From Bosea sp. ANAM02 (GTDB lineage: Bacteria; Pseudomonadota; Alphaproteobacteria; Rhizobiales; Beijerinckiaceae), in NCBI RefSeq assembly GCF_011764485.1, contig NZ_AP022849.1:186001-250000 (forward strand): a stretch of DNA of 64,000 nucleotides. Direction: 5' to 3'. Positions 18,850 to 27,372 of the stretch are shown one piece after another. The notes below the pieces were generated by a model, which worked only from the letters and a program-made list of their open reading frames with translations, was not told the origin of the DNA and searched no databases. Position 1 is the stretch's first letter. Every line of letters starts with the position of its first letter. Both the position numbers and the translations under genes were made by a program.

Positions 18850-19378
18850 CCTTCGTGGTCTCGGGCTTTGCCGCCGCTTCAGCGGCGGCCGGCTTCGCGC
18901 CGGGTTTCGGGCACGCCGCGTCGATCGTCTTCTTCGCCACAGGGAAGCCTTCCAGGCGATAGTTCTGGATGATCATGCCGTCCTTGCGCAGCCAGGTGAC
19001 GCGGGCTTCCTTGCCCTGTTCCAGGGCCGCAACGAGACGCTCTTCGGGCTCCCCCGACCTCACGAAGCCGGCGCCCTTGAAAATCAGCAGGCTGAACTCC
19101 TTGCCATCGACGTCGATGGTTCCTTCTTCACCCGTGTCTTCGCCGTAGCCGGAGACGATCACCACCCCATTGAAGTTGTCGAGCTTCGGGGCATTCTTGA
19201 TCGCGATGTACGGGCGCCCAAGCGGCCGCACGGGCGCTTCGTTGTCCGCGGCCATGCCGAGCAGCGCGAAGCACTCCTCACCCTTGGTCCAGGTCTCCCA
19301 GCCCTTGGTCTGGGCCGAGGCGCCGGCGGCACCCATCAGGACGAGCGCGGCCGTCGCCAGGCTGGTCAGGATTTTCAT
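18839..19378 (-). CDS. IalB-like exported protein
   Basis: A 179-residue protein. The ATG at 19378 gives a clear signal peptide ending ASA-QTKGW. The mature part has a Trp and Cys near its start (WETWTKGEECFALL) and a C-terminal pattern EARVTWLRKDGMIIQNYRLEGF then IDAACP. This recalls the invasion-associated locus B family of alphaproteobacteria, with two Cys that may form a disulfide. A Lys/Ala/Pro tail follows. In that family the protein is periplasmic and linked to envelope stress or host interaction. The match is by eye and moderate. Confidence 0.5.
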   Translation of the reverse strand: MKILTSLATAALVLMGAAGASAQTKGWETWTKGEECFALLGMAADNEAPVRPLGRPYIAIKNAPKLDNFNGVVIVSGYGEDTGEEGTIDVDGKEFSLLIFKGAGFVRSGEPEERLVAALEQGKEARVTWLRKDGMIIQNYRLEGFPVAKKTIDAACPKPGAKPAAAEAAAKPETTKVKR

Positions 19379-19490
19379 CACGTCACTCCAACAAGATTCC
19401 TTCGACTCTCGAATGACTATCCATGGGACCGAAGGCGACGTCCACATTTCTCCTTGCCCTGCGATGGTGACTTTCATGGAGTCGACGCAG

Positions 19491-19517
19491 ATTCCGGTGG
19501 ATGAGCTAATTCCGGTG
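19491..19517 (+). repeat. direct repeat ATTCCGGTG
   Basis: ATTCCGGTG occurs at 19491-19499 and again at 19509-19517, 18 bases apart, just before the GGAG ribosome binding site of the gene at 19529. The spacing and location suggest an operator, but a role is not shown. Confidence 0.35.
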
Positions 19518-19528
19518 CGGAGCATCCA

Positions 19529-20458
19529 ATGAAGATCGTTATGCAGCTGAGCCGCCCGCAGATGGGCCTCTACAAGGATCGCCCCTATCTTTCGATCCTG
19601 GGTCGTTCCGATTCCGGCGAGTGGGTCAAGGCGATGGCCTGGGATTCGGTCGCGGAAGCGCTTTCCGCCAAGATCGAGAACCTGACGCAGGCTGACGAGG
19701 ATCTCGCCTCGCGGCGCGCTTTCATCGATTGCTCCGGCTACACCAAGTCCACCGACAAGACCCGGCGCGACGGCTCGACCTATGTCGAGAACAAGTTCAT
19801 CATCAAGTCCTTCAACTTCCTCAGTGGACCGAGCCTCGAGGCTGCCCGCACGCGCCTGGATGCTGCGATCACTCTTGCAGCGGCACATCGTGCTCGCGAG
19901 GCCGGCGATCTGGACGGAGCCTACCGCATGCTGGAAGGGCTGGCGGCTAGCATCGCTCGCGTCCCGGCACCGTCTCTGCGCGTCGAGATTCCTGCGGCGG
20001 AAATGGATCCGCCTGCCGAACTCAACGCGGGTCCGGAGGAAGCGGCCGCCCAGCGCATTCGTGAAGCGGACGCTGCTCGCGGTGCGTCCGATGGCGCAGC
20101 GGTTGCCGAGCCCTCGCAGGCGGAGCCGGCAGAGGTGAGTGCGACTGCGGAAGTGGTCGAGAACGCCGCCGAGGCCGAAGCGACTGTCGAAGTCACTCCT
20201 GACGCGGCAGTCGTGGCCGAGCAGGCTGCTGCCGTCGAGGCGAGCGAAGAAGCGACTGAGGATGACGACCAGACCTTCGGCGACGCACCTGACGCGACCG
20301 CTGAGGCCAACGAAGAGCCGTCGGCTCCGGAAGTGACGGCGGCCGCGGAGAAACCCTCTGCGCCAGCTCCTCAGGCGCGTCCAGCTGCTCGCCCGCTGCC
20401 CGGTCGTGCCGCCCCGCCCCCGCCGCGGCGCGCTCCCGGCATGCGCCCTGGCATGTGA
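19529..20458 (+). CDS. hypothetical protein with Ala/Glu/Pro-rich tail
   Basis: A 309-residue protein. The first 140 residues are a folded domain (MKIVMQLSRPQMGLYKDRPY, SGYTKSTDKTRRDGSTYVEN) and the rest is a long acidic Ala/Glu/Pro region that ends in a basic Pro-rich tail (RAAPPPPRRAPGMRPGM). An acidic or disordered tail after a small beta domain recalls some single-strand DNA-binding proteins, but the family is not recognised. A 4-base GTGA overlap couples it to the next gene. GGAG lies before the ATG. Confidence 0.55.
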   Translation: MKIVMQLSRPQMGLYKDRPYLSILGRSDSGEWVKAMAWDSVAEALSAKIENLTQADEDLASRRAFIDCSGYTKSTDKTRRDGSTYVENKFIIKSFNFLSGPSLEAARTRLDAAITLAAAHRAREAGDLDGAYRMLEGLAASIARVPAPSLRVEIPAAEMDPPAELNAGPEEAAAQRIREADAARGASDGAAVAEPSQAEPAEVSATAEVVENAAEAEATVEVTPDAAVVAEQAAAVEASEEATEDDDQTFGDAPDATAEANEEPSAPEVTAAAEKPSAPAPQARPAARPLPGRAAPPPPRRAPGMRPGM

Positions 20459-21087
20459 CCGCTATGGATCTCATCGCTAAGCCCCGCGCCGTCGACGCTA
20501 CCCTCGTTCTCGAAGGCGGCGTCATCCCGGCGCGGGGCTTTCTCTTTTCCGACGGCCGGTATGAGCTCGTTTCGCTCCCGCCCAACCCCTCCGCGATCGG
20601 GGATGGCGACATCGTCCTCGCCGAGCGCTTCGGTGAACGCTTCTACACCTCAGCCATGGTCGGCGACGGGCGTGTACGCGGCTTCCTTCGGTTGGCCAGC
20701 GGTCCTGAGATCCCCGTCGACCTCTCGGAGCCACTCCGCGTCCTGCCCAACGTCATCGAGGCTTCTGTCCATCTCAAGAACGGCACCGTTGTCGGGATCG
20801 ATGTGACGGAAGAGGTGCTTGAAATGGACCACGACGGTTTCCTCGCGCTGAGCGACGCCCGTGTCTCCGCCGGCCAAACGGCTATTGGTCGTGAGATCCG
20901 CGCCACCTATGGCGCCGACCAGGTCGAACGTGTGGAACTCGTCGCTGCCGCTTCCGCATTCTTCGGGCGCTTGCCGGCGGCAGACGGTCGAGGATTGATC
21001 GCGACGCAGGACGTCGACGCGCTTGACTATGCGCTACGCGTGGAGCTCCACCAGCGCCTAGCCCCGGCGCCCTCTCCGAGTTTCTGA
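20455..21087 (+). CDS. hypothetical protein
   Basis: A 210-residue protein starting at a GTG that overlaps the preceding stop. The N-terminal part is beta-rich (ATLVLEGGVIPARGFLFSDG) with Gly turns; the second half is more helical (LVAAASAFFGRLPAADG). No known motif is visible. Translational coupling suggests it works with the protein before it. It ends at a hairpin shared with the convergent helicase gene. Confidence 0.55.
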   Translation: MTAMDLIAKPRAVDATLVLEGGVIPARGFLFSDGRYELVSLPPNPSAIGDGDIVLAERFGERFYTSAMVGDGRVRGFLRLASGPEIPVDLSEPLRVLPNVIEASVHLKNGTVVGIDVTEEVLEMDHDGFLALSDARVSAGQTAIGREIRATYGADQVERVELVAAASAFFGRLPAADGRGLIATQDVDALDYALRVELHQRLAPAPSPSF

Positions 21088-21113
21088 TTTCAGAAGGCGG
21101 GATTTCCGCCCTT
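21082..21113. terminator. hairpins between convergent genes
   Basis: TTCTG-ATTT-CAGAA (21082-21095) is followed by GAAGGCGG-GATTT-CCGCCCTTC, two adjacent hairpins in the 25-base gap between convergent genes. The second has a one-base bulge. This is likely a bidirectional terminator. Confidence 0.5.
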
Positions 21114-23740
21114 CAAGGTTCGTCGATCTGAAGGAAGCCGCCCGGCACCATTGCCGGCACCATGTGATCGATACCCTCATCGAGTTCCGGCTCGATTGCC
21201 ATCTCACTCTGCAGGCGCTTTGCGAGGCCGGTATAGCGGCGGTCGAGATCGATCGTCGCGGCGGCGCGCTCGATGCACTCGTCGGCGCCGATCACGACGC
21301 ACAGCTGCTTGGCGCGGGTAATCGCTGTATAGAAGAGGTTCCGGCGCAGCATGAACATCTGGCTGCGGTGCGCAGCGAAGATGACCACGGGAGCTTCGCA
21401 ACCCTGGCTCTTGTGGACGGTCGTGGCGTAGGCGAGCTCGATGTCTTCGATGTCCGACTTGCCGTAGGTCGCCTTCGACTCTGGATATTCGACGACGATG
21501 AACGGCAACGGCTTGCCGTTCTCCTCGTCGGGGCGGTGTCCGACATGGCAGACGAAGCCGACCTCGCCGTTGAATATTCCCTTCGAGTAGTCGTTGCGCT
21601 GCTGCATGATGCGGTCGCCGACCGTGTAGGTCGTTTTCCCGATCGTGACCGAGTTCGGGTCATCCTCGATGGCCGGGTTCAGGGCCGCCTTGATCGCCTC
21701 GTTGAGCTTGTCGACGCCGATCTCGCGCGGACGCATCGGCGTCATCACATGCACGTCGCGCAGCGGGTCGACGCCGCGGGCCGGCAGCACGTCTTTGAGC
21801 AGGGAGATCACCTTGCCCAGGATCTCCTCCGGCTGCTCGATCGGCATCACCTTGAAGCCCTTGGCCGTGTACACATCTGCCGGGAGAGGCGTGAGCCCGT
21901 TGTTCACGCGGTGAGCGGCCGTCACGATCGCCGAGTCATTGCCTTGGCGGTGAACGACCTCCAGGCGCGACGTCGGTATCACTCCGGACTCGATAAGATC
22001 TCGGAGGACCTGGCCGGCGCCGACCGACGGAAGCTGGTCCACGTCGCCGACGATCGTGAGCCCACTGTCGCTGCCGATTGCCTGGATGAAGCTGCAGGCG
22101 AGATCGATATCCACCATCGAGAACTCGTCGACGATGAACCAGTTGTTGGGGAATGGATTGCCTGCGTCATGAACGAAAGCACCTTCCTGCACACGCAGCA
22201 GCCTGTGACAGGTCGAAGCCTCGCGACCTGACACCTCGGCCAGGCGCTTTGCTGCGCGGCCGGTAGGCGCAACAAGAGCGATGTCGCGCTTGAAGTTGCT
22301 GAGGGCCTGAACGATGACCTTCTGGGTCGTCGACTTACCCGTGCCCGGGCCACCGGTGATGACGCTGACGGCGTGCGTCAGCGCATTGACGGCCGCTTCA
22401 CGCTGACTGGGGTCGAGTGTGATATGCATCTGCGTCTCGGCCAGACGAATGGCCGCCAACGCTTCGTCGTGCTCATAGGCGCCGCAATTCAGCAGGCGAG
22501 CGAGATCGCGAGCAACGCGCTGCTCGACCGCGCGCACCTTCAACGAAACGGCGAGTCCGGTCTCCTCGTCCAGCACGGCAGCGTGACCATCGAGCGCCAA
22601 GTCTATGTATTTGTGGACGATTGGCTTCGGATGCTGGAGCAGCATTGCCGCCTTCTCGACCAGAACCTCCACCGGCAAGCCGCAGTGACCGTCTCGCTTG
22701 GCGGCAATAAGGGTATGACGAAGCCCCGCTCGCATACGCAGCGGAGAATCCTTCGCGTGCCCTTCGATGGCTCCGATCCTGTCAGCCGTCGCGAACCCCA
22801 CGCCCTCGATGAGCTCGGAAAGGCTCCAGGGGTTCTCCGCGATCTTCTGCCTCGCGGTCTCCCCCAGGACCTCCATCACGTTCTTGATCTGGCGGGAATT
22901 CAGGCCGTGCTCGGCCAGGAAGGCAACGGTTTCGGGACGCATGGCATTGGTAAGCCACGCTTCGGCGATCGCCTTCGCCTTTTCGAGCGGGATCTCGGCC
23001 TCGACGAGAATCTCGGGTTGGGTGACGACGTCGATCAGGCGAACACCGAAGTGCTTCCCGAGCGCATCCGCCGTTGCGGCGCCAACTCCGGGGATCTTGC
23101 TCTTCTTGATCCAGTAGACGACGCCCATCGCGGAGCGGGGCATTTCGCCGACCACCGCAACCGCGTTGAAGACTCGCTCACCGCGACTGGTGCCCCATTT
23201 CCCGCGGATCATCACCTCGTCGCCGATCTCGGTTCCCTGGGCGAAGTTCGTGATGACCTTGAACTTGTCCTTGCCCTTCGTGACGAGCATCACGCGATAC
23301 CCGTCCTCCGCCGAGTAGAGAACTCGGCGAATGCGCACCTTCGCCTCCAGATCGACCTCGACCTCTGCCTGCTTCGGGGCCTCCGAAACCTCAGGGGCGG
23401 AATAGTCCTCGTCGTCGTAATCATCAGGCTCAGATGAGCGGAGCGCGGCGAGCCCCGTTGCAGCCTTCGGCGGCAGTCGGGGCGTCTGATTCAGGGCCGG
23501 GGCAGACGGCGTCTGTTGCATCACCGCTGGTGCCGGCGGAACAGCACGCCTCTGATCGCCAAGCGAGGTTGACGGCGGTCGCTGACTGGGACGCGCCGGC
23601 GGCGGCGAACGCCGAGCACCAGAGGGCTGCGTCTGTGGCAGCGCCGGGCCGGAGGCACCAAAGAGCTCACCCTGCGATGTCGCAGGGCGTGGCGCTGTCG
23701 GTCTGCGGGCCGCGGGCGGCGGCGGTGGGCGACGCATCAT
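21113..23740 (-). CDS. RecD2-like DNA helicase
   Basis: An 875-residue superfamily 1B helicase. The core matches RecD2: helix-hairpin-helix-like N-terminal segments (IPGVGAATADALG, LIEGVGFATADRIGAIEG), Walker A GGPGTGKST with Lys469, Walker B FIVDEFSMVD, motif III GDVDQLPSVGAGQ, and motif VI region TTVHKSQGCE and YTAITRAK. All motor motifs are intact, so 5'-3' DNA unwinding is expected. RecD2 proteins are usually near 740 residues; this one has an extra N-terminal tail of about 130 Pro/Ala/Arg-rich residues followed by an acidic stretch. No RecB or RecC partner is seen. The divergent gap to 23919 carries three copies of the AATCCTT element. Confidence 0.9.
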   Translation of the reverse strand: MMRRPPPPPAARRPTAPRPATSQGELFGASGPALPQTQPSGARRSPPPARPSQRPPSTSLGDQRRAVPPAPAVMQQTPSAPALNQTPRLPPKAATGLAALRSSEPDDYDDEDYSAPEVSEAPKQAEVEVDLEAKVRIRRVLYSAEDGYRVMLVTKGKDKFKVITNFAQGTEIGDEVMIRGKWGTSRGERVFNAVAVVGEMPRSAMGVVYWIKKSKIPGVGAATADALGKHFGVRLIDVVTQPEILVEAEIPLEKAKAIAEAWLTNAMRPETVAFLAEHGLNSRQIKNVMEVLGETARQKIAENPWSLSELIEGVGFATADRIGAIEGHAKDSPLRMRAGLRHTLIAAKRDGHCGLPVEVLVEKAAMLLQHPKPIVHKYIDLALDGHAAVLDEETGLAVSLKVRAVEQRVARDLARLLNCGAYEHDEALAAIRLAETQMHITLDPSQREAAVNALTHAVSVITGGPGTGKSTTQKVIVQALSNFKRDIALVAPTGRAAKRLAEVSGREASTCHRLLRVQEGAFVHDAGNPFPNNWFIVDEFSMVDIDLACSFIQAIGSDSGLTIVGDVDQLPSVGAGQVLRDLIESGVIPTSRLEVVHRQGNDSAIVTAAHRVNNGLTPLPADVYTAKGFKVMPIEQPEEILGKVISLLKDVLPARGVDPLRDVHVMTPMRPREIGVDKLNEAIKAALNPAIEDDPNSVTIGKTTYTVGDRIMQQRNDYSKGIFNGEVGFVCHVGHRPDEENGKPLPFIVVEYPESKATYGKSDIEDIELAYATTVHKSQGCEAPVVIFAAHRSQMFMLRRNLFYTAITRAKQLCVVIGADECIERAAATIDLDRRYTGLAKRLQSEMAIEPELDEGIDHMVPAMVPGGFLQIDEP

Positions 23741-23751
23741 CTGAGGAAACC

Positions 23752-23782
23752 ATCCTTCAATCCTTCAGCACCTTTAGGATTG
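23752..23782. promoter_or_regulatory. AATCCTT element cluster
   Basis: ATCCTT (23752-23757), CAATCCTT (23758-23765) and, after nine bases, TAGGATTG (23775-23782) form an inverted pair just upstream of the RecD2-like gene and divergent from 23919. The nine-base spacer is the same as at 42169-42193. Confidence 0.5.
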
Positions 23783-23918
23783 GCCATGCGAGTGTCAATG
23801 ATCCATGCACCCTATCCATGACTTTGCGCCGCGGTGATTCTTGCGTCGCATGCAACTTGCCTCTTATCCTTCGATTCTCGGATGAAACCGCGATTCCACC
23901 CGTCGCGAGAGGCTCATA

Positions 23919-24965
23919 ATGAAAAACGTGATCGCAGCCCTCGCCGCGATGGTCCTTGGTCTGGGCTCGATGGCTGCTGAGGCGGCGCAAGGATCGTGCT
24001 CGGGAATTCAGCTGCAGAAGCTCGTCGCGAACGCCAGTTTTCTTTCAGACAAGATGGTTCGCGTGGCCTCCCCGAGCCCGGACGCAATCGCCTTCGTGCA
24101 TCCCGACGATTCCCGGCTGTCTGTCGCCTTTGCGCTGCAGTCGGTTCCCTCTGAGGCGATTTCGCGGGCCGACTTCGTGAAGGATCTTGAACGGCGGCTC
24201 GATCGCGAAGTCACGGCGCGCACCAAGCCTGGACTGGAGCTCCAGAAGGGGATTTTCCCGTATGATCCGGTGTCCTGGACCCTGTCTTCCCGCCAGCAGA
24301 GCAACGACGGCGTTCGGGTACAGGGCAACATGACGGTCCGCCTCACCGCCGGCTGTCATCTGCTGGCATCATGGGAGGTGATCGAGATCCCTGTTCTGAT
24401 GAGCCGGATCGCCGGGATCACGAGTGCCCTCGACGCGGTCCGGCTGCGCGCGCCAACTGTGGTGGCCGCGTCCGAATTTCTTCCCGATCGTCGGGTTCCC
24501 CAGGGTGTGCAGGCGCTGGTGTACGGCCTGCTCGGGCCCACCGCCGCGGCTTTTGCCCTCGTCTTCGGTCTGTCGGGCTGGCTCAACCGGGGGCGTCCGA
24601 GCGTGATCAGCCGCGTGAGCCTTGCAGCCGGCGCCCTCGTCGGTCTCTACGGCTTGATGGTGGAGGCGCCGGTGCTCAAACCTGCCCTGCAGGATCTCCG
24701 CTATCTCGACCATGTCCTCCTCGCCGTAGCTGCCATTCTGGCGATGGTGGTTGGGGCGCTCCTCGGCTCCCAGCGGTCGGTTTTGATTGCGTCAACTTTC
24801 GCCATCTGCGCCGGCCTTTCGATTGCTGTCTCGGCCGCGCTTGGATGGGCTCCTATCGATACCGTCGCCCCGACCCTTGCCCTCGCCTATATCGGCGCTG
24901 GCGTTGCCGGTTTCGGGACCTGGAGCATCCGGCACATCGGCATGCCCAAGCCTCGGGCGCGCTGA
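23919..24965 (+). CDS. exported/membrane protein coupled to DnaJ-like gene
   Basis: A 348-residue protein with a signal peptide (MKNVIAALAAMVLGLGSM, cut near AEA), a periplasmic domain with two Cys (GSCSGIQ and AGCHLLAS), then four or five membrane segments from about residue 195 to the end (YGLLGPTAAAFALVFGLSG, and others around VLLAVAAILAMVVGALLG). The ATG-stop overlap with the following DnaJ-like gene (ATGA at 24965) implies joint production. No family is recognised. It could form a membrane site for the chaperone, but this is inference. Confidence 0.6.
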   Translation: MKNVIAALAAMVLGLGSMAAEAAQGSCSGIQLQKLVANASFLSDKMVRVASPSPDAIAFVHPDDSRLSVAFALQSVPSEAISRADFVKDLERRLDREVTARTKPGLELQKGIFPYDPVSWTLSSRQQSNDGVRVQGNMTVRLTAGCHLLASWEVIEIPVLMSRIAGITSALDAVRLRAPTVVAASEFLPDRRVPQGVQALVYGLLGPTAAAFALVFGLSGWLNRGRPSVISRVSLAAGALVGLYGLMVEAPVLKPALQDLRYLDHVLLAVAAILAMVVGALLGSQRSVLIASTFAICAGLSIAVSAALGWAPIDTVAPTLALAYIGAGVAGFGTWSIRHIGMPKPRAR

Positions 24966-25942
24966 TGCTTCGCGGGCCGGATCCTTTCGAGGTCCTTGGC
25001 ATCTCGAACGGTGCCGGCCGCGAGGAAGCCGAAGAGGCTTTTCGTCGGCTGGCGAAGCGACACCACCCCGACGCAGGCGGCGATCGAAATCGCTTCGAGG
25101 CGATTTCCGCTGCCATCGACCACATCCGGCGAAATGTGGCTGCCGCATCGGCCGCGTCCCATCCGAATTTCCAAGGTGGTTTCGAGCACGCATTCACGCG
25201 CGTCTTCGAGAGCATGCATCGCGCGAGCCGCCGGCAAGAGCATGTGCGCGCCGAACGGCTCCGGGTCGATCGCGAAATCAACCTGTCGTTGGACGAGGCC
25301 CATAGAGGCGGTTCGTTCCGCCTCGATCCGAAAGCGATCCTTTGCTCCGGTTGCAAGGGGCACGGCCTCGTCGAGTGCAGCGGCCCCGTTGCCTGCCCCG
25401 GATGCGGGGGCGCCGGCGCCTACCGCCAGGGTAAGGGGATCGTTTCGGTTCAGACCAGCTGCCAGGATTGCTCCGGCACAGGCGCGGTCACCTGGGCCCA
25501 ATGCAGCGCTTGCGAAGGGCGTGGGGCTTTGGACGGGCGCTATGGGCTGGTCACAGTACCGAGGGGTGTCGACACCGGCTTCAGCATCTCCTGCCCCTAT
25601 CGCGGCGGGAATCGCGATCTGCGCGTCACTGTTTTCGTCCGGAATGACCATCTCAGATCCCGCCGCGGAGACGATCTCTTCGTCGATCTCACGATTCCGA
25701 TCTGGGACGCCGCGCTTGGTTGCGATGTACCGATCGCCGGTCTCGCGGGAGAGAGCCTCAACCTCAAGATCGCTGCGGGTACGCCGAGCGGCAAGTGCCT
25801 GAAGGCGAAGGGAAAGGGAATCAACAGGATGGACGGGGGGCGAGGGGACCTCTTCGTTGTTCTGAAGGTCGAAATCCCCGATGCGAGCTCGGGCCCGCTT
25901 CAGAAGGCGTTCCGAGATCTGAAGAGCAGGTTCGGGTCCTAG
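24965..25942 (+). CDS. DnaJ-like (Hsp40) co-chaperone
   Basis: A 325-residue type I Hsp40. The J domain is at residues 1-60 with the HPD motif in AKRHHPDAGGD. A zinc domain with four CxxCxGxG-type repeats follows: CSGCKGHG, CPGCGGAG, CQDCSGTG, CSACEGRG. The C-terminal substrate domain has DDLFVDLTIPIWDAALG, typical of DnaJ/CbpA. The Gly/Phe linker is missing or very short, so it is shorter than core DnaJ (about 375). It stimulates an Hsp70; no dnaK is nearby, so it must use the host one. The ATG overlaps the stop of the membrane protein gene, and its end overlaps a convergent gene by 4 bases. Confidence 0.88.
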   Translation: MLRGPDPFEVLGISNGAGREEAEEAFRRLAKRHHPDAGGDRNRFEAISAAIDHIRRNVAAASAASHPNFQGGFEHAFTRVFESMHRASRRQEHVRAERLRVDREINLSLDEAHRGGSFRLDPKAILCSGCKGHGLVECSGPVACPGCGGAGAYRQGKGIVSVQTSCQDCSGTGAVTWAQCSACEGRGALDGRYGLVTVPRGVDTGFSISCPYRGGNRDLRVTVFVRNDHLRSRRGDDLFVDLTIPIWDAALGCDVPIAGLAGESLNLKIAAGTPSGKCLKAKGKGINRMDGGRGDLFVVLKVEIPDASSGPLQKAFRDLKSRFGS

Positions 25943-26157
25943 TCCTCGTCGGGCAGATCTAGGAGGCGCCGGACACGCCGGCGCTCTTCGAATGCACGGA
26001 AGCGGGCCAGCATGAAGCCCAGCCAGAGTGCGCCGTTCTCCTCGAGGCAGTTGTCGTCGTCAGCCGGCCTGGTCGGCTCCAGCTCGCCGCGTCCGAACAT
26101 CCTACCTCCCCGATGGAAGGCAATCGTCCACCTGTCGACGACGACGTCAGCCGTCAT
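25939..26157 (-). CDS. small hypothetical protein
   Basis: A 72-residue protein (MTADVVVDRWTIAFHRGGRM) with a Trp/Phe-rich middle and a basic C-terminal helix (FRAFEERRRVRRLLDL). Its ATG overlaps the preceding minus-strand stop by 4 bases, supporting a place as the last gene of the operon 29548 to 25939. No family is recognised. Confidence 0.45.
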   Translation of the reverse strand: MTADVVVDRWTIAFHRGGRMFGRGELEPTRPADDDNCLEENGALWLGFMLARFRAFEERRRVRRLLDLPDED

Positions 26158-26765
26158 GTGATTTCCGCGCGTGTCCGAATTCTGCGCGCTGCTTCACGCA
26201 GGCGGTCTTCGGCCTCTCTATGGGCGACAATTTTTGCCTCATCGGTCGTACGGAATGAGGCGCCGTCGGCAATGTCCGCCATGACTTCGATGATCTCGAC
26301 GGCTTCCTCGAACGACGCGATCGAGGCCAACTTCGCCGCTCGATCGGCCGCCCGCTTCTCCCTTTCGGCGAGGGCTTCCGTCGCCGCCCCCTCTGTCAGG
26401 CGGAAGCGGAGATCCGAAAGCTCACCCGGATCCTCCGGATCGATTTCGCGCAGGTGGCGGACGAAGACGCGCGGATCTGCATCGCATTTCCTGAAACGCT
26501 CCTCCCGCGCGGCCGCTACTGCTTTCGTGAAGCCGTTGGCACGCTCTTCGCGAAGCTGCTTTAGCTCCGCGAGCGCAGGCGAAAAATTGTTCCAAAGCCT
26601 CATGACGGCTTCGTCGAGATAGCTTCGCTGCAGAGGAGAGAGGCGGTCGCGTGCGTCTCCGCTCATTGGTGGCGCAGCATTGAGGCTCAAGAGCGGCGCG
26701 AGGGTGCGGCCGAGATATTCCTCATCGATCTCCGGCCGGGTGGCCGTCTGCGTCGCCACCTCCAT
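26154..26765 (-). CDS. hypothetical helical protein
   Basis: A 203-residue charged protein with long helical or coiled-coil-like stretches rich in Glu, Arg and Ala (TEALAEREKRAADRAAKLAS, AHREAEDRLREAARRIRTRA). No signal peptide or membrane segment is present. It lies one base after the preceding operon gene and overlaps the next by 4 bases. Function unknown; context is the PcfJ-like operon. Confidence 0.55.
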   Translation of the reverse strand: MEVATQTATRPEIDEEYLGRTLAPLLSLNAAPPMSGDARDRLSPLQRSYLDEAVMRLWNNFSPALAELKQLREERANGFTKAVAAAREERFRKCDADPRVFVRHLREIDPEDPGELSDLRFRLTEGAATEALAEREKRAADRAAKLASIASFEEAVEIIEVMADIADGASFRTTDEAKIVAHREAEDRLREAARRIRTRAEIT

Positions 26766-26766
26766 C

Positions 26767-27372
26767 TCAGGCAGGCTCCTTGGCTTGGGCCCTGGCAGCC
26801 TGGATCAAGGCATCGCAATAGGCGCTCGATGCGGCGACGCCCTCCCGGAAGCCCTGGAGATAAGCATCGGGCTGCTTCAGGTCAGCCCCTTCGAGCTCGG
26901 GCCTCGCCGCGTGCGAGGTAACCTGCTGGGTGATCGCGGTCATCATCCGCTCATTGAGGCCGGCATCCGCCTTAACGGCGAAGCCGAAGGCGCCTACGGC
27001 CGACGGCATCGTCGGATGATGACCGCGGCTCTCGGGTCCAATCGTATACCGGAGATACGGGAGAATGCGCTCTGCCGCCTTCTCAAGGCTCTCGATCCGT
27101 TTCCTCATCGCCACCAAAGTCCCGATCAGAGGATCTGCGACCGCGTCGGCTTCGACCTTTGCGATGGCCTCAGAATCGGTCGCCCCTTCCCCGCGCAGAT
27201 AAACGCCGCAGGGGTGGGTGAAGAGCCAAACCGAGGTGCTCTTCCCATTGGGGCCGACAACGTCGAAGTGCGACGCGACGCTCCAGCCGTCCTGACGAAG
27301 GCGATCGAGGATTGGATTTGAGAAGATCCCGGTTGTGGCCGCCGGCGTCGTAGTCAGGGCATCATGCTGCAT
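26767..27372 (-). CDS. hypothetical protein
   Basis: A 201-residue protein. I take the ATG at 27372 (MQHDALTTTPAATTG), which overlaps the end of the PcfJ-like gene by 11 bases; a start at 27474 would give a basic 34-residue extension lying inside the upstream gene. The product has a small N-terminal beta domain (DGWSVASHFDVVGPNGKSTS) and a helical remainder. No family is recognised. Confidence 0.55.
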   Translation of the reverse strand: MQHDALTTTPAATTGIFSNPILDRLRQDGWSVASHFDVVGPNGKSTSVWLFTHPCGVYLRGEGATDSEAIAKVEADAVADPLIGTLVAMRKRIESLEKAAERILPYLRYTIGPESRGHHPTMPSAVGAFGFAVKADAGLNERMMTAITQQVTSHAARPELEGADLKQPDAYLQGFREGVAASSAYCDALIQAARAQAKEPA

